Assembly (NCBI RefSeq): GCF_934230905.1
Contig: NZ_CAKQFJ010000005.1
Span: 1-64,000 of the forward strand
From: an uncultured Veillonella sp.
GTDB taxonomy: Bacteria > Bacillota > Negativicutes > Veillonellales > Veillonellaceae
DNA: 64,000 nucleotides
Reading direction: 5' to 3'
Of this stretch, positions 51,346-59,772 are shown in pieces (position 1 is the stretch's first letter; the number at the start of each line of letters is the position of its first letter). The notes beneath the pieces are model-generated. The model was not told the origin of the DNA and made no database searches. It saw nothing but the letters and a program-made list of their open reading frames with translations. The translations under genes were made by a program, and so were the position numbers.

Positions 51346-52577
51346 CCAATCACCCCCTTAATAAGGAGGGTAATGACATAGAATAATCCGCCGAGAACAG
51401 CTCCCACAAGAGAACCGTTAATACGAACCATTTGCAAATCATAATACATTTTACCACGTATAATACGGGTAATCTCATCTGGCGAGTAACGTGATAATTC
51501 TTCTCCCACCACACGATCGATGAGCGGATTCAATTTTTGTAACCACGGAATGCTACGCAACAAGAAGAATCGTTCAAACGGTGCCTGCTTCTCAGGATTT
51601 AGGAGAATTTCACGGCCAAGTTTATTTAATCGCTCAAGCACAATATCCATGAGACGTACCCAATCGAGTGTATCCCCATCAATTAGTTTTCCTTCCCATT
51701 CTTCAAGCACCATCTTTACCCATTGATTCTTATGCTCTTCAATGAAAGCCTGCCATTCAGTATTCGTTTCCAAATTATTAAAAAATCTGATGGCTTGCCC
51801 CCATATATAACGACCCAATGGTGAGTCAATATCTTCATTTTCTTGTAAAAATTGAACTGCTTTTTTCTGTACCGTATCAACTAATCGTTCTGGTGAAAGT
51901 CCATCACCACCAAAGGCAATGGCTAACTCACGCATAAATGAATCCTTAGTATAGGTTTTCATAATATCTAGCATGACGCGATATAAATAGGGATATACTT
52001 GATTGGATGCAATAACACGCTGACAGGTCCGATTAAAATAAAGCCAAAATACCCCAGCCGTATGACGTTCGAGCATACAGCGTCCGAATAGGATAACGAG
52101 CGGTGTAGCCTTCCAATTAGACACACCTTTATATACAGCTTTATTAATCTCTTTACGCATCGGCTCAATATCCATATGAGATAATACCTGATTACCAACA
52201 CCATATAAGAGCTCTTTTACCTGTTTTTGCCCTACATCACTCATACCATATTCGATGATACGCATCATAACGCGTTCCCGTTTAATAGCATAGTACATTT
52301 GCGGTACGCGAAGCAATTCCTCACTGAGCATGGTACGGCCGATTTGTATCAATCGCTCTTTACTACGTGGTAAGATGGCCGTTTTAAAAGGTATACCTAA
52401 AGGCTTAGTAAAAAGTGCTGTCACCGCATACCAATCTGCAAGACCTCCAATCATAGCAGCCCCAGAGACATGCATAATAAAGGCCCATAATGCATCGTGC
52501 CTGTGTGGATATGAAATTAAAAATATAATAGCCATGACAATCAAAAGAGTGGTTGCCACTGGTTTCGTTTTCATCAT
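51342..52577 (-). CDS. DUF445-family membrane protein, first of a tandem pair
   Basis: About 411 residues. GLADWYAVTALFTKPLGIPF near residue 42 is the family signature, and INGSLVGAVLGGLFYVI near the C-terminus is the terminal membrane hairpin. It shares overall organisation with its downstream paralogue while the helical middle differs. The start is uncertain among GTG 52580, ATG 52577 and ATG 52574, because the ribosome site is weak. Molecular function is not established. Confidence 0.87.
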   Translation of the reverse strand: MMKTKPVATTLLIVMAIIFLISYPHRHDALWAFIMHVSGAAMIGGLADWYAVTALFTKPLGIPFKTAILPRSKERLIQIGRTMLSEELLRVPQMYYAIKRERVMMRIIEYGMSDVGQKQVKELLYGVGNQVLSHMDIEPMRKEINKAVYKGVSNWKATPLVILFGRCMLERHTAGVFWLYFNRTCQRVIASNQVYPYLYRVMLDIMKTYTKDSFMRELAIAFGGDGLSPERLVDTVQKKAVQFLQENEDIDSPLGRYIWGQAIRFFNNLETNTEWQAFIEEHKNQWVKMVLEEWEGKLIDGDTLDWVRLMDIVLERLNKLGREILLNPEKQAPFERFFLLRSIPWLQKLNPLIDRVVGEELSRYSPDEITRIIRGKMYYDLQMVRINGSLVGAVLGGLFYVITLLIKGVIG

Positions 52578-52681
52578 CACTTGACCCTAACTTACTTAAT
52601 TACGTATATAGACTCTCCCCATATAACGTAGTGACCATATAGGCCACGAACTTTCACAAACTACAAACTGTGAAAGTAGAT

Positions 52682-53383
52682 TTAGAATGTACATTCATCT
52701 CCTTCCTTTTGAGGTTCCCAAATTGGCACATCCCCAAAAAGGGCTTTGAAATATACGGACGGGGTCCATAATGGACCATTTAAATGCATTGGAATAAATG
52801 CTTTTTTTACCTGTACGAGGCGTAAAAACTCAATAGCCCCCCATTCCATCGCCGCTTCTAAACGATTATCTACAGGGAACATCGCCACATCTACAGCTAG
52901 ATTTTCTAACTCCTTAAATTCACGCCATGCCATACGCTTTGCATCCGCATTATTTTCTGGCGTATCACCAAGCCAATGCCACCAATTAAGGTCGCCTGCG
53001 TGGAAAATAGAATCAGAGTCAATATTAGCAGTATTTGTTTTTACATAGAAAGAACCACCTTCATCAGTGCTACCATACATATGAATACCGACATCATCAA
53101 GGTTAGCATCTTGCCCTGGGCGCATGGTAATACACTTTTTTACCTTCCCCTCTAATGGCACATCTTGATGGCAAATGTAACGCGTTTGAGGGCCATCAAA
53201 CTCCGTAATAGATGGGTTAAAATGATCAGCATGAATATGGCTCACAAAAAACCAAAGTTCACGGCCACGTTTCGCTAATTGCCAAACAATATTATTAGGA
53301 TCTTTATAATAATCAAACACATAGCAACGCTTACCATCATCCACAAGGAAACCGCTGTGTGCGAGAAAAGTTACATCTAACAT
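52682..53383 (-). CDS. Metallo-beta-lactamase-fold hydrolase (UlaG-like)
   Basis: 233 residues. AHSGFLV near residue 7 and FVSHIHADHFNP near residue 46 (the HxHxDH zinc motif) are followed by FHAGDLNWWHW near 135 and FPVDNRLEAAM near 175. The closing IPMHLNG near 205 gives the last His. It is a small soluble member of the lactamase_B_2/3 group; the substrate is unknown. ATG 53383 is preferred to TTG 53392, with AAAGGT upstream. A MITE-like element begins 38 bp upstream and may carry or disturb its promoter. Confidence 0.85.
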   Translation of the reverse strand: MLDVTFLAHSGFLVDDGKRCYVFDYYKDPNNIVWQLAKRGRELWFFVSHIHADHFNPSITEFDGPQTRYICHQDVPLEGKVKKCITMRPGQDANLDDVGIHMYGSTDEGGSFYVKTNTANIDSDSIFHAGDLNWWHWLGDTPENNADAKRMAWREFKELENLAVDVAMFPVDNRLEAAMEWGAIEFLRLVQVKKAFIPMHLNGPLWTPSVYFKALFGDVPIWEPQKEGDECTF

Positions 53384-53420
53384 AATTATCAATACCTTTG
53401 CACTAATGAGAATTTATATC

Positions 53421-53599
53421 ATTCGTATTCTTTATTATACCATATTTTTCTATATACGTGGTTGAAGATGTAGTAAAGCGTGCCCGGCCAAAACCGACAC
53501 GCTACTGCGCTTCGCGGAGCCCGAAGTCGTTTTTGTCCAGGCACGCTTTACCTCAACTCAGTATATTAGAGACATTTAGGTATAATAAAGAATACGAAT
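53421..53599. mobile_element. 179-bp MITE-like element with perfect 21-bp terminal inverted repeats
   Basis: The left end starts ATTCGTATTCTTTATTATAC (53421-53441, 21 bp including the last C), and its exact reverse complement occupies 53579-53599. Inside, GTAAAGCGTGCC (53473-53484) pairs with GGCACGCTTTAC (53540-53551), and the stem continues imperfectly (CAAAA/TTTTG, CGAC/GTCG) to a GC-rich loop. There is no ORF. The structure fits a non-autonomous transposable element or an exceptionally elaborate terminator between two minus-strand genes. Confidence 0.6.
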
Positions 53600-53641
53600 T
53601 AGTTTACATGGAATAGAGATAAGAAATGCCGCTGGCAGTTC

Positions 53642-53998
53642 TTAGATGTGGCCAGCGGCTTTCATATACTCAATGTATTGGTTCCCCCATTGTTCGAGGG
53701 ATGCTAAAACGGTTTTAAATCCGGCACCTACTTCTGTAAGGCTATACTCCACCTTTGGCGGAATGGTACCATATACTTCACGATGTACTAACCCATCATC
53801 TTCCATTTGGCGCAATGCTCTAGTAAGGGTGGCTTGTGTAATTGGATATAAACGACGTTCTAATTCACGGAATCGAACCGGCCCTTCAGCTAATTCATGC
53901 ATAATCAATAAAGACCATTTGCCGGCTAATAACTTTTGACTCGTTGCAAAGGGGCATCTACCCACTAAATCATGAATATTTACGAGTTGTTCTGCCAT
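53642..53998 (-). CDS. HxlR-family transcriptional regulator
   Basis: 118 residues. CPFATSQKLLAGKWSLLIMHEL near residue 15 is the HxlR signature, with the redox-type Cys at its start. The winged helix follows: RFRELERRLYPITQATLTRA, then DGLVHREVYGTIPPKVEYSL. Such proteins often control divergent oxidoreductase genes in response to electrophiles, quinones or disulfide stress. AGGAGG precedes the start. It is divergent from the NAD(P)-binding and dioxygenase genes across a region with repeated TTTTTGAA elements. Confidence 0.92.
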   Translation of the reverse strand: MAEQLVNIHDLVGRCPFATSQKLLAGKWSLLIMHELAEGPVRFRELERRLYPITQATLTRALRQMEDDGLVHREVYGTIPPKVEYSLTEVGAGFKTVLASLEQWGNQYIEYMKAAGHI

Positions 53999-54078
53999 TG
54001 TAATCCTCCTGCTCTGTTTATATTACGTTATTCAAATCATATCACAAAATTTTAGTATTACAAGCATTTTATAGTATC

Positions 54079-54153
54079 TTTTTTGAAGGTACAATACTTT
54101 TTGAAAAAATTTTAATCAGTAATTATCATAATTCTATCATTTTTGAAAGTACC
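54079..54153. promoter_or_regulatory. Three TTTTTGAA-type repeats in the HxlR promoter region (candidate operator)
   Basis: TTTTTTGAAGGTAC (54079), TTTTTGAAAAAA (54098) and ATTTTTGAAAGTACC (54139) are same-orientation repeats; the first and third share GAA(G/A)GTAC. They lie between the divergent genes and are candidates for HxlR binding. Confidence 0.45.
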
Positions 54154-54243
54154 TATCCAAAATGATTCTACTATTCAAAATATTTGCACCTCTATATAAT
54201 GAGGTCATCAGCTGAACACATATTCACTAATCATATTTTAGAG

Positions 54244-54330
54244 AAGTGACAAACAATTAATTCTAAACGACTTTGCCTAGGCCATAGGCCGTTAAGGCGG
54301 TGGAGGCTTAGAATTGATTGTCTGTCACTT
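54244..54330 (+). ncRNA. Long leader hairpin upstream of the NAD(P)-binding protein gene
   Basis: AAGTGACAAACAATTAATTC(TAA) at 54244-54266 pairs with 54308-54330 over 23 bp with one mismatch and one G-U. The 41-nt interior is GC-rich and can form a GCCT/AGGC stem and a GGCCATAGGCC hairpin. The structure ends just before the AAAAAGGAG ribosome site, so it could control translation, or be a small mobile repeat. Confidence 0.5.
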
Positions 54331-54351
54331 TATATAAAAAGGAGAAACAAC

Positions 54352-54981
54352 ATGAATATTTTAGTAATCGGTGCAAATGGTAACGCGGGTCGTCGTATTG
54401 TAGAAAAAGCTCTCAAAGCAGGTCATCAAGTAACAGGCGTTGTTCGCCGCGAAGGTGCTATTGAAGGCATCCCAACCATCGTAAAAGACGCGTTACAATT
54501 AACAAAGCAAGAATTAACTCAATTTGATGTAGTAGTCAATGCTACAAGTGCTTTCACACCAGATACGTATTATTTACAAACAGATTTAACATTGTTATTG
54601 GTGAAAGCATTGACTAACACAAATACGCGCCTTATCGTTGTAGGTGGTGCAGGTAGCCTCTATGTAGACGAAGAGCATACAGTACAACTATACGATACAC
54701 CAGACTTCCCTGAAGAATATTTAGGCCTTGCAAAAGCTCAAGGTAATGCTATCGACATCTTGCGCAAATTCAGCAATGTAGATTGGACATTCTTTAGCCC
54801 AGCACCAATCTTTGATGCAGAAGGTGCAGAATCTAACGATTACGTTATCGGCAACGAAACTGTTATCTTGAATAAAGAAGGCCAACCATATATTTCCTAC
54901 GAAACATATGCTCAAATCTTAGTAGACGAAATCAACAACCACAAATTTAGCCGCCAACGCTTTACAGCAGTACAAAACTAA
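54352..54981 (+). CDS. NAD(P)-binding (SDR/NmrA-like) oxidoreductase
   Basis: 209 residues with an N-terminal Rossmann fold, VIGANGNAGRRIVEKAL near residue 4 (GxxGxxG). VVNATSAFTP near residue 62 and RLIVVGGAGSLYV near residue 82 follow, typical of the atypical-SDR 'NAD(P)H-binding' proteins such as YwnB. No classical YxxxK pair is evident. Members of this class are frequently adjacent to HxlR regulators, as here, which suggests a redox or electrophile response. AAAAAGGAG precedes the ATG. Confidence 0.88.
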   Translation: MNILVIGANGNAGRRIVEKALKAGHQVTGVVRREGAIEGIPTIVKDALQLTKQELTQFDVVVNATSAFTPDTYYLQTDLTLLLVKALTNTNTRLIVVGGAGSLYVDEEHTVQLYDTPDFPEEYLGLAKAQGNAIDILRKFSNVDWTFFSPAPIFDAEGAESNDYVIGNETVILNKEGQPYISYETYAQILVDEINNHKFSRQRFTAVQN

Positions 54982-55095
54982 GCTATACATTTAGATACAC
55001 GTTTGTATAGTAGCTATACCTTATAGGTTTACAAGCTACTATATAAACTGTATCTTTTTTACTACGATATATTTTTTATCAGATCAGGTGACACT

Positions 55096-55890
55096 ATGAA
55101 ACGCATGCCAACATTATTCGTCGGCCACGGTAGTCCTATGATGGTCTTAGAATCTACAGAAACTACAAATACCTTTCAAACTATAGGCAAAAACATAATC
55201 AATAGTTACGGCAAACCCAAAGCTATCTTAGCGATTTCTGCTCACTGGTATACAGATGGGACCTACATTCAAAGCGCAGAGAATCCAAAACAAATTTATG
55301 ATATGTATGGTTTTCCACAAGAGCTGTACGAAGTGGTGTATCCCGCAAAGGGCGATATCAGCTTAACTAAAGAAGTGCAACAAGTACTGGGCGATGCCGT
55401 TTCTATAAATGACACGTGGGGCATTGATCACGGCATGTGGACTGTTTTAGTTCACATGTTCCCTGATGCATCAATTCCCGTAGTACAACTATCAATCAAC
55501 AAGTACTTAAGCCCAAAAGAAGCCTATCAATTAGGCGAAAAGTTGCAATCATTGCGTGATAAGGGCTATCTCATCATGGGCAGTGGTAATATCGTTCACA
55601 ATTTAAGACGCTTGGAATGGGAAAATCCATTGGGCTCCCCTGCTACGATTGAATTTGACCAATATATTGCCAACGCTGTATTAGAAAACGATATAAATAC
55701 TGTCATCAATTACTCCGAGCATCCTCAAGCAAGCTACGCAGTGCCAACACCAGATCACTATCTCCCATTAATTTATATTATGGGCGCTAGCACAGGGTCC
55801 AAACCTACCATCTTTAATCAAAGCTATAATACTGGATCCCTATCTATGACAGGCTTTATCTTTGAAGATGAGTCTTCAAATAGTATATAA
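55096..55890 (+). CDS. Class III extradiol dioxygenase (LigB/DODA, YgiD-like)
   Basis: 264 residues. TLFVGHGSPMMVLE near residue 5 gives the first metal His, AILAISAHWYTDG near residue 46 the second, and the GIDHGMWTVLVHMFP segment near 115 is the conserved centre. LIMGSGNIVHNLRRLEW near 168 and PTPDHYLPLIY near 217 complete the family pattern. Such proteins bind Zn or Fe and open catechol-like rings or have undefined physiological substrates. In an anaerobe an O2-dependent role is doubtful. It follows the SDR gene by ~115 bp and is likely under the same HxlR control. AGGTGA precedes the ATG. Confidence 0.88.
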   Translation: MKRMPTLFVGHGSPMMVLESTETTNTFQTIGKNIINSYGKPKAILAISAHWYTDGTYIQSAENPKQIYDMYGFPQELYEVVYPAKGDISLTKEVQQVLGDAVSINDTWGIDHGMWTVLVHMFPDASIPVVQLSINKYLSPKEAYQLGEKLQSLRDKGYLIMGSGNIVHNLRRLEWENPLGSPATIEFDQYIANAVLENDINTVINYSEHPQASYAVPTPDHYLPLIYIMGASTGSKPTIFNQSYNTGSLSMTGFIFEDESSNSI

Positions 55891-55933
55891 ACCTAGATAT
55901 ATAGAAATTTCCTAAAGAAATTCACGCGTCCTA

Positions 55934-55965
55934 TTCACATCAAACCGTGTATGGTTTGATAGATG
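55934..55965 (+). terminator. Hairpin downstream of the dioxygenase gene
   Basis: ATCAAACC-GTGTAT-GGTTTGAT with outer ATTCA/TGAAT pairing; no T-run, so it may be a 3' stability structure rather than a terminator. Confidence 0.35.
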
Positions 55966-55983
55966 AATATCCCCCATACACGA

Positions 55984-56017
55984 AAGAACCGCTAGTACAA
56001 ACCAGCGGTTCTTTTTG
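55984..56017 (+). terminator. Terminator of the dioxygenase transcript
   Basis: AGAACCGCT / AGCGGTTCT 9-bp stem with an 11-nt loop, then TTTTT on plus. Confidence 0.8.
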
Positions 56018-56101
56018 TGTTTTATTTCATATTTACTGTATTAATAATACAGCCTTTTACACTACATAGATCCTTAACAAAAGTCTCTATGTTAGCGAAT
56101 T

Positions 56102-56896
56102 TTATCCCAATAATGTTTTCACATCATAGCCAAATTTAGCTGTTGCTTCAGCTGCAGTTTTTTGCCATTCTGTAGGTGCTGTACCATCCTTTTCAAGGAA
56201 GAAGCCAGAATCAAGATAACGAATGATGATATAGTTCGAATTTTTTTGATCAAAACCGTTACCGCGACTAAAGTCAATACCATGGCCTGTATTGCGTGTT
56301 ACAATAGCTTCCAATAATGGTAACGTAATGGCGTTCAACGTGATTTTCATATCAGGAGAGTCAAACATCTTTTTAAAGAATGAACTAGGTTTTTCTTCTT
56401 TATATACTAACAATTTACTAATCGTGCCATTAGATGCACATACTACGCGACGGATATCTTTAATAGGAATATCTACCTTACCATTAGAAATAACGCCGTT
56501 TTTAATGGTAATTTCTCGTTTACCCATAAAGGAAGAGTCTAATGGCAATTGAAGAGTATCTAAGTTCGCAGGAAAATCTGCGGTCAATTTATTTCGAGCA
56601 AAGGCTGTAAGAATCGCTTTTGTTTCACGAATGTTGTGACCAGTATTAGATTCTCTGCGGTCCGTATCTAAATCTTGGCCTTCCATATTTTTCCAGTTGT
56701 GATCTCTAAAAAGAATAGAATAATTACCGTTTGAATTTAAATATCTCATAAGATATAGCTCATTTACATCTTCAAAATCAATGTCTGTTAGAACTTGTCC
56801 ATTTGCATCTTTGCAAAGTACACCATTGTAACTAATTGTTAAAGTACGATCATTACTTTCAAAAACAACAGGATTTGTGTCGAATACAGAAATCAT
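56102..56896 (-). CDS. Protein of unknown function
   Basis: 264 residues, soluble, no signal peptide. The N-terminal ~75 residues look beta-rich (TLTISYNGVLC, NYSILFRD). The middle contains GHNIRETKAILTAFARNKL, then KREITIKNGVISNGKVDIPIKDIRRVVCASNG, which resembles a PH-like or bacterial-PH strand pattern. The end is polar, then GYDVKTLLG. I do not recognise the family. GAAAAGGAGAG supports the start at 56896, and the coding statistics match the neighbours. It is isolated between terminators, so context gives no clue. Confidence 0.65.
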   Translation of the reverse strand: MISVFDTNPVVFESNDRTLTISYNGVLCKDANGQVLTDIDFEDVNELYLMRYLNSNGNYSILFRDHNWKNMEGQDLDTDRRESNTGHNIRETKAILTAFARNKLTADFPANLDTLQLPLDSSFMGKREITIKNGVISNGKVDIPIKDIRRVVCASNGTISKLLVYKEEKPSSFFKKMFDSPDMKITLNAITLPLLEAIVTRNTGHGIDFSRGNGFDQKNSNYIIIRYLDSGFFLEKDGTAPTEWQKTAAEATAKFGYDVKTLLG

Positions 56897-56993
56897 AGTT
56901 CTCTCCTTTTCATGACTTCAAAAAACACACTAATATATCTATTTTAATAATATACTATTTATATATCGTTGTACAAATGCTATATAGTAATAA

Positions 56994-57023
56994 AAAAAGC
57001 TGATTCCGAAGAATCAGCTTTTA
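56994..57023 (-). terminator. Terminator of pta
   Basis: AAAAGCTGATTC-CGAA-GAATCAGCTTTT perfect 12-bp stem; Ts follow on minus. Confidence 0.88.
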
Positions 57024-57063
57024 GTGTTTCATTGAACCATTTCAAATGGAGTTGTAATTGAAA

Positions 57064-58062
57064 TTAGATGCTTTCAACAGCAGCAATAGCCGCAACGTCT
57101 ACAACGTCTTGAGCGGAGCAACCACGAGAAAGGTCATGAACTGGTTTAGCTAAACCTTGAATCAATGGGCCAAGAGCGTCAGCACCGGAGAAACGTTGTA
57201 CCAATTTGTAACCAATGTTAGCAGCTTGAAGATCAGGGAAAATCAAGATGTTAGCTTTACCAGCTACATTAGAGCCAGGAGCTTTCTTTTCTGCTACGGA
57301 AGGAACGATGGAAGCGTCCAATTGTAATTCGCCATCAAATTTGAAGTCAACATTACGTTCTTTCAAGATGTTAACAGCTTCAACCACTTTATCTACTTCT
57401 GGAGTGGAAGCGGAACCTTTAGTGGAGAAGGATAACATGGATACACGAGGATCAGCCATACCAACAACTTTGCGAGCTTTTTCTACAGTAGATTCTGCAA
57501 TATCAGCTAATTGTTCGCTAGTTGGGTTAGGCAATACGCCGCAATCGGAGAATACTAGCATACCATCATCACCATATTCTTTTTTGCTTGTGAACATGAA
57601 CATGGAGGAAGATACAGTTTTAAGACCTGGTTTAGTACCTACTACTTGTAATGCAGCACGCAATACATTAGCAGTTGGGCAACCGGAACCTGCAACCATG
57701 CCATCTACAGCGCCAAGACGAACAAGCATAGCACCGAAGAACAAGCAATCACCTTTCATAGTTGCGTCAGCTTTTTCAGGAGTCATACCTTTTTTAGCAC
57801 GCAATTCTACGAATGTATCAACCATTTCTTGGTAACGATCGTAGTTAGCTGGATCGATGATTTCAGCACCTTCTACAGATACACCAGCAGCTTTAGCAGC
57901 CGTAGCGATTTCAGCAGGGTTACCAACAAGAACAGGTGTTACGAAACCTTCTTTCAAAATTGTTTCAGTTGCTTTCAATACACGTTCATCTTTGTATTCT
58001 GGCAACACGATTTTTTTACCTAATGGTTTTACTTGGTCTTTTAATTTTTGAATTAAGTCCAC
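57064..58062 (-). CDS. pta: Phosphate acetyltransferase
   Basis: A 332-residue enzyme interconverting acetyl-CoA and acetyl-phosphate, the first half of the acetate/ATP route. The PTA_PTB domain begins IVLPEYKDERVLKATETIL. VAGSGCPTANVLRAALQVVG near residue 133 and SSSMFMFTSKKEYGDDGMLV near residue 158 are family segments, as is the C-terminal ANILIFPDLQAANIGYKL. Single-domain size is normal. The start is a GTG at 58062 with AAGGAGG 8 nt upstream; the longer in-frame ATG at 58101 would add 13 residues and has no ribosome site. No ackA is adjacent. Confidence 0.95.
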   Translation of the reverse strand: MDLIQKLKDQVKPLGKKIVLPEYKDERVLKATETILKEGFVTPVLVGNPAEIATAAKAAGVSVEGAEIIDPANYDRYQEMVDTFVELRAKKGMTPEKADATMKGDCLFFGAMLVRLGAVDGMVAGSGCPTANVLRAALQVVGTKPGLKTVSSSMFMFTSKKEYGDDGMLVFSDCGVLPNPTSEQLADIAESTVEKARKVVGMADPRVSMLSFSTKGSASTPEVDKVVEAVNILKERNVDFKFDGELQLDASIVPSVAEKKAPGSNVAGKANILIFPDLQAANIGYKLVQRFSGADALGPLIQGLAKPVHDLSRGCSAQDVVDVAAIAAVESI

Positions 58063-58119
58063 GATTTTTGCCTCCTTAACATTGGCTTTATGCCATATCA
58101 ATACTATTATTATAACAAT

Positions 58120-58347
58120 TTAATAGCTCTCTAACAACCATTCTAAAACATTTCGTTGTTGAATTCCGTCATAATTTGCATTTTTATTTAATTCATCCAA
58201 TGTGAGCAAAAACTTTGGATATTGGTCTTGTACAGCCTTAAGAGGTGCGAGCTCACGATGTAGCGTATAAGGGAATGAGCTTTCACGAAGATAGGACTCA
58301 TAGGCAGGAATTAAAGAATAAAGTTGGATTTCATTCCAAAGTTTTAC
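58120..58347 (-). pseudogene. C-terminal fragment of an AAA/DUF4143-type ATPase
   Basis: On the minus strand about 70 codons read LYSLIPAYESYLRE, then ELAPLKAVQDQYPKFLLTLD, and end NVLEWLLESY before a stop. This matches the C-terminal tail of the DUF4143-type ATPases common in host-associated anaerobes. There is no start codon with a ribosome site and the N-terminal ATPase is missing, so it is a decayed remnant. It sits in the 480-bp gap upstream of pta. Confidence 0.55.
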
Positions 58348-58387
58348 TATTTAGCACTTAAATATGGATTCTATTCCAATGTTTTAC
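58325..58387 (+). repeat. Two 22-bp imperfect direct repeats, 41 bp apart
   Basis: GGATTTCATTCCAAAGTTTT at 58325 and GGATTCTATTCCAATGTTTT at 58366, each continuing AC. They flank the break point of the ATPase pseudogene. Confidence 0.5.
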
Positions 58388-58579
58388 ATTAAAAATGATC
58401 TATACTATCGTATCATCCTTTTACCTAAAAACATGATTTCCTTATGTTGAATAACCACCACATAAAACAGTACAATACTAGTAATAGAAATACTGTATTA
58501 CTTAGAAAATAATCTTTACCTTACATTACTTCGAAAATACTGTTTATCTCACTAGTTTATATGAAATCTAGGAGGACTC

Positions 58580-59257
58580 ATGGCCAATACAGAAACAACA
58601 ATCAACGCAGTTATCAATCCTCAAATCAACGATACCCCCATCGATATAGAGAAAACCATCAAAGCCTTAGAACGCAATAAGTTTGTAGTCCATTACTTTG
58701 AGACCGGTGATGATGCGGTGGCCTATTTACAGTCTCGCATTCAACATAAACGAGTGGCTATCGGTGATTCACGCACCTTATTGGAGCTCAAGGTTCATGA
58801 TGCTTTATCCAAGGTCAATGATGACATCACGGATATTCAGCGTCCTCTTCCGGATGAAAGCTTCCGCGATACCGCATTACGCACCATGGGCCGCGATGTA
58901 TTTTTAACCTCTGTTAACGCCTTGGCACAAACAGGCGAAATGGTCAATATTGATGGCACTGGCAACCGTGTAGCAGCATCCCTATTTGGATCACAAGAGG
59001 TATTCTTTGTGCTAGGCCGCAATAAAATTACCCCTGACTTGGCCTCTGCCATCTATCGAGCACGCAATGTGGCAGCACCACTGAACAGTAAAAAGAACAA
59101 GAAAAGCTCGCTCAATCCTTGTGCCAAATTAGAAGAAAAATGTTATGACTGTGGTTCACCCGATAGAATTTGCAATGCCTTAACCATTTACTACAAGAAA
59201 ATGCGTAACATGCAAACTATGGAGGTTATTATTATCAACGAAGATTTAGGGTTTTAA
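58580..59257 (+). CDS. LUD-domain protein (LutC/YkgG-like)
   Basis: 225 residues. KALERNKFVVHYFETGDDAV near residue 28, VAIGDSRTLLELKVHDAL near residue 58 and DVFLTSVNALAQTGEMVNIDGTGNRVAA near residue 110 form the LUD fold. The C-terminal CYDCGSPDRICNALTIYY near 193 is a cysteine motif common in stand-alone anaerobe members. LutC participates in L-lactate oxidation with LutA/LutB; neither is present here, so a lactate role is only suggested. CTAGGAGG precedes the ATG. Stop codons of this gene and the convergent Xre gene are 3 bp apart. Confidence 0.88.
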   Translation: MANTETTINAVINPQINDTPIDIEKTIKALERNKFVVHYFETGDDAVAYLQSRIQHKRVAIGDSRTLLELKVHDALSKVNDDITDIQRPLPDESFRDTALRTMGRDVFLTSVNALAQTGEMVNIDGTGNRVAASLFGSQEVFFVLGRNKITPDLASAIYRARNVAAPLNSKKNKKSSLNPCAKLEEKCYDCGSPDRICNALTIYYKKMRNMQTMEVIIINEDLGF

Positions 59258-59260
59258 TCC

Positions 59261-59563
59261 TTAATGAAAATCTATATGTCTTGGTTCTATGGCGTGAAAG
59301 TCGATAACCCCTATATCCGGTCCTTCAAAAAAGGTATCCAGTGACATATGTTCAAATCCACTGACTATCCTACACAGTGTAGATAAACGGGGATCAATAT
59401 TCCCCTTCTCCAGCCCGCTAATATATGACTGTAATAATCCGGTTCGTTTTGCTAAGTCTTGCTGAGTCATCTGAAAATGGCGGCGCCATAAGAGAATGAG
59501 AACGCCTAAGTGCTGGATAGCCTTTTCTGACTGTGCTTCACTACATACGATTTCAAACGTCAT
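59261..59563 (-). CDS. Xre-family helix-turn-helix protein
   Basis: 100 residues. The HTH spans about 22-75: LLWRRHFQMTQQDLAKRTGLL, then QSYISGLEKGNIDPRLSTLC, a typical Cro/C1 fold. The ~20-residue N-terminus and the acidic/His-rich C-terminal tail (DIGVIDFHAIEPRHIDFH) are short and unassigned. GAGG precedes the start at 59563. It is convergent with the LUD gene. Target unknown. Confidence 0.85.
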   Translation of the reverse strand: MTFEIVCSEAQSEKAIQHLGVLILLWRRHFQMTQQDLAKRTGLLQSYISGLEKGNIDPRLSTLCRIVSGFEHMSLDTFFEGPDIGVIDFHAIEPRHIDFH

Positions 59564-59667
59564 AGAAACCTCACTTTCTACTCTTTACAACAGCAACTCT
59601 TTACCTTCACAATACGCCAACTAAACATGCGGGACCATAATGACTTGATTACTGATGACATATAATA

Positions 59668-59708
59668 GAAAATCCCTTGCGGTATATTCATATCGCAAGG
59701 GATTTTTA
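59668..59708 (-). terminator. Terminator of the glutamate-synthase-like oxidoreductase gene
   Basis: AAATCCCTTGCG / CGCAAGGGATTT 12-bp stem with a 12-nt loop; T-runs on both strands. Confidence 0.88.
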
Positions 59709-59772
59709 TACATATTATGTTATAAAATTATATTTACATACATATACATGTACGTTCTTGTACATTACATTC

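Noticed and set aside
52651..52676. CTTTCACA/TGTGAAAG inverted repeat between the DUF445 and MBL-fold genes
   Set aside because: Eight-bp stem with a 10-nt loop and no T-run; too weak to call a terminator or operator.
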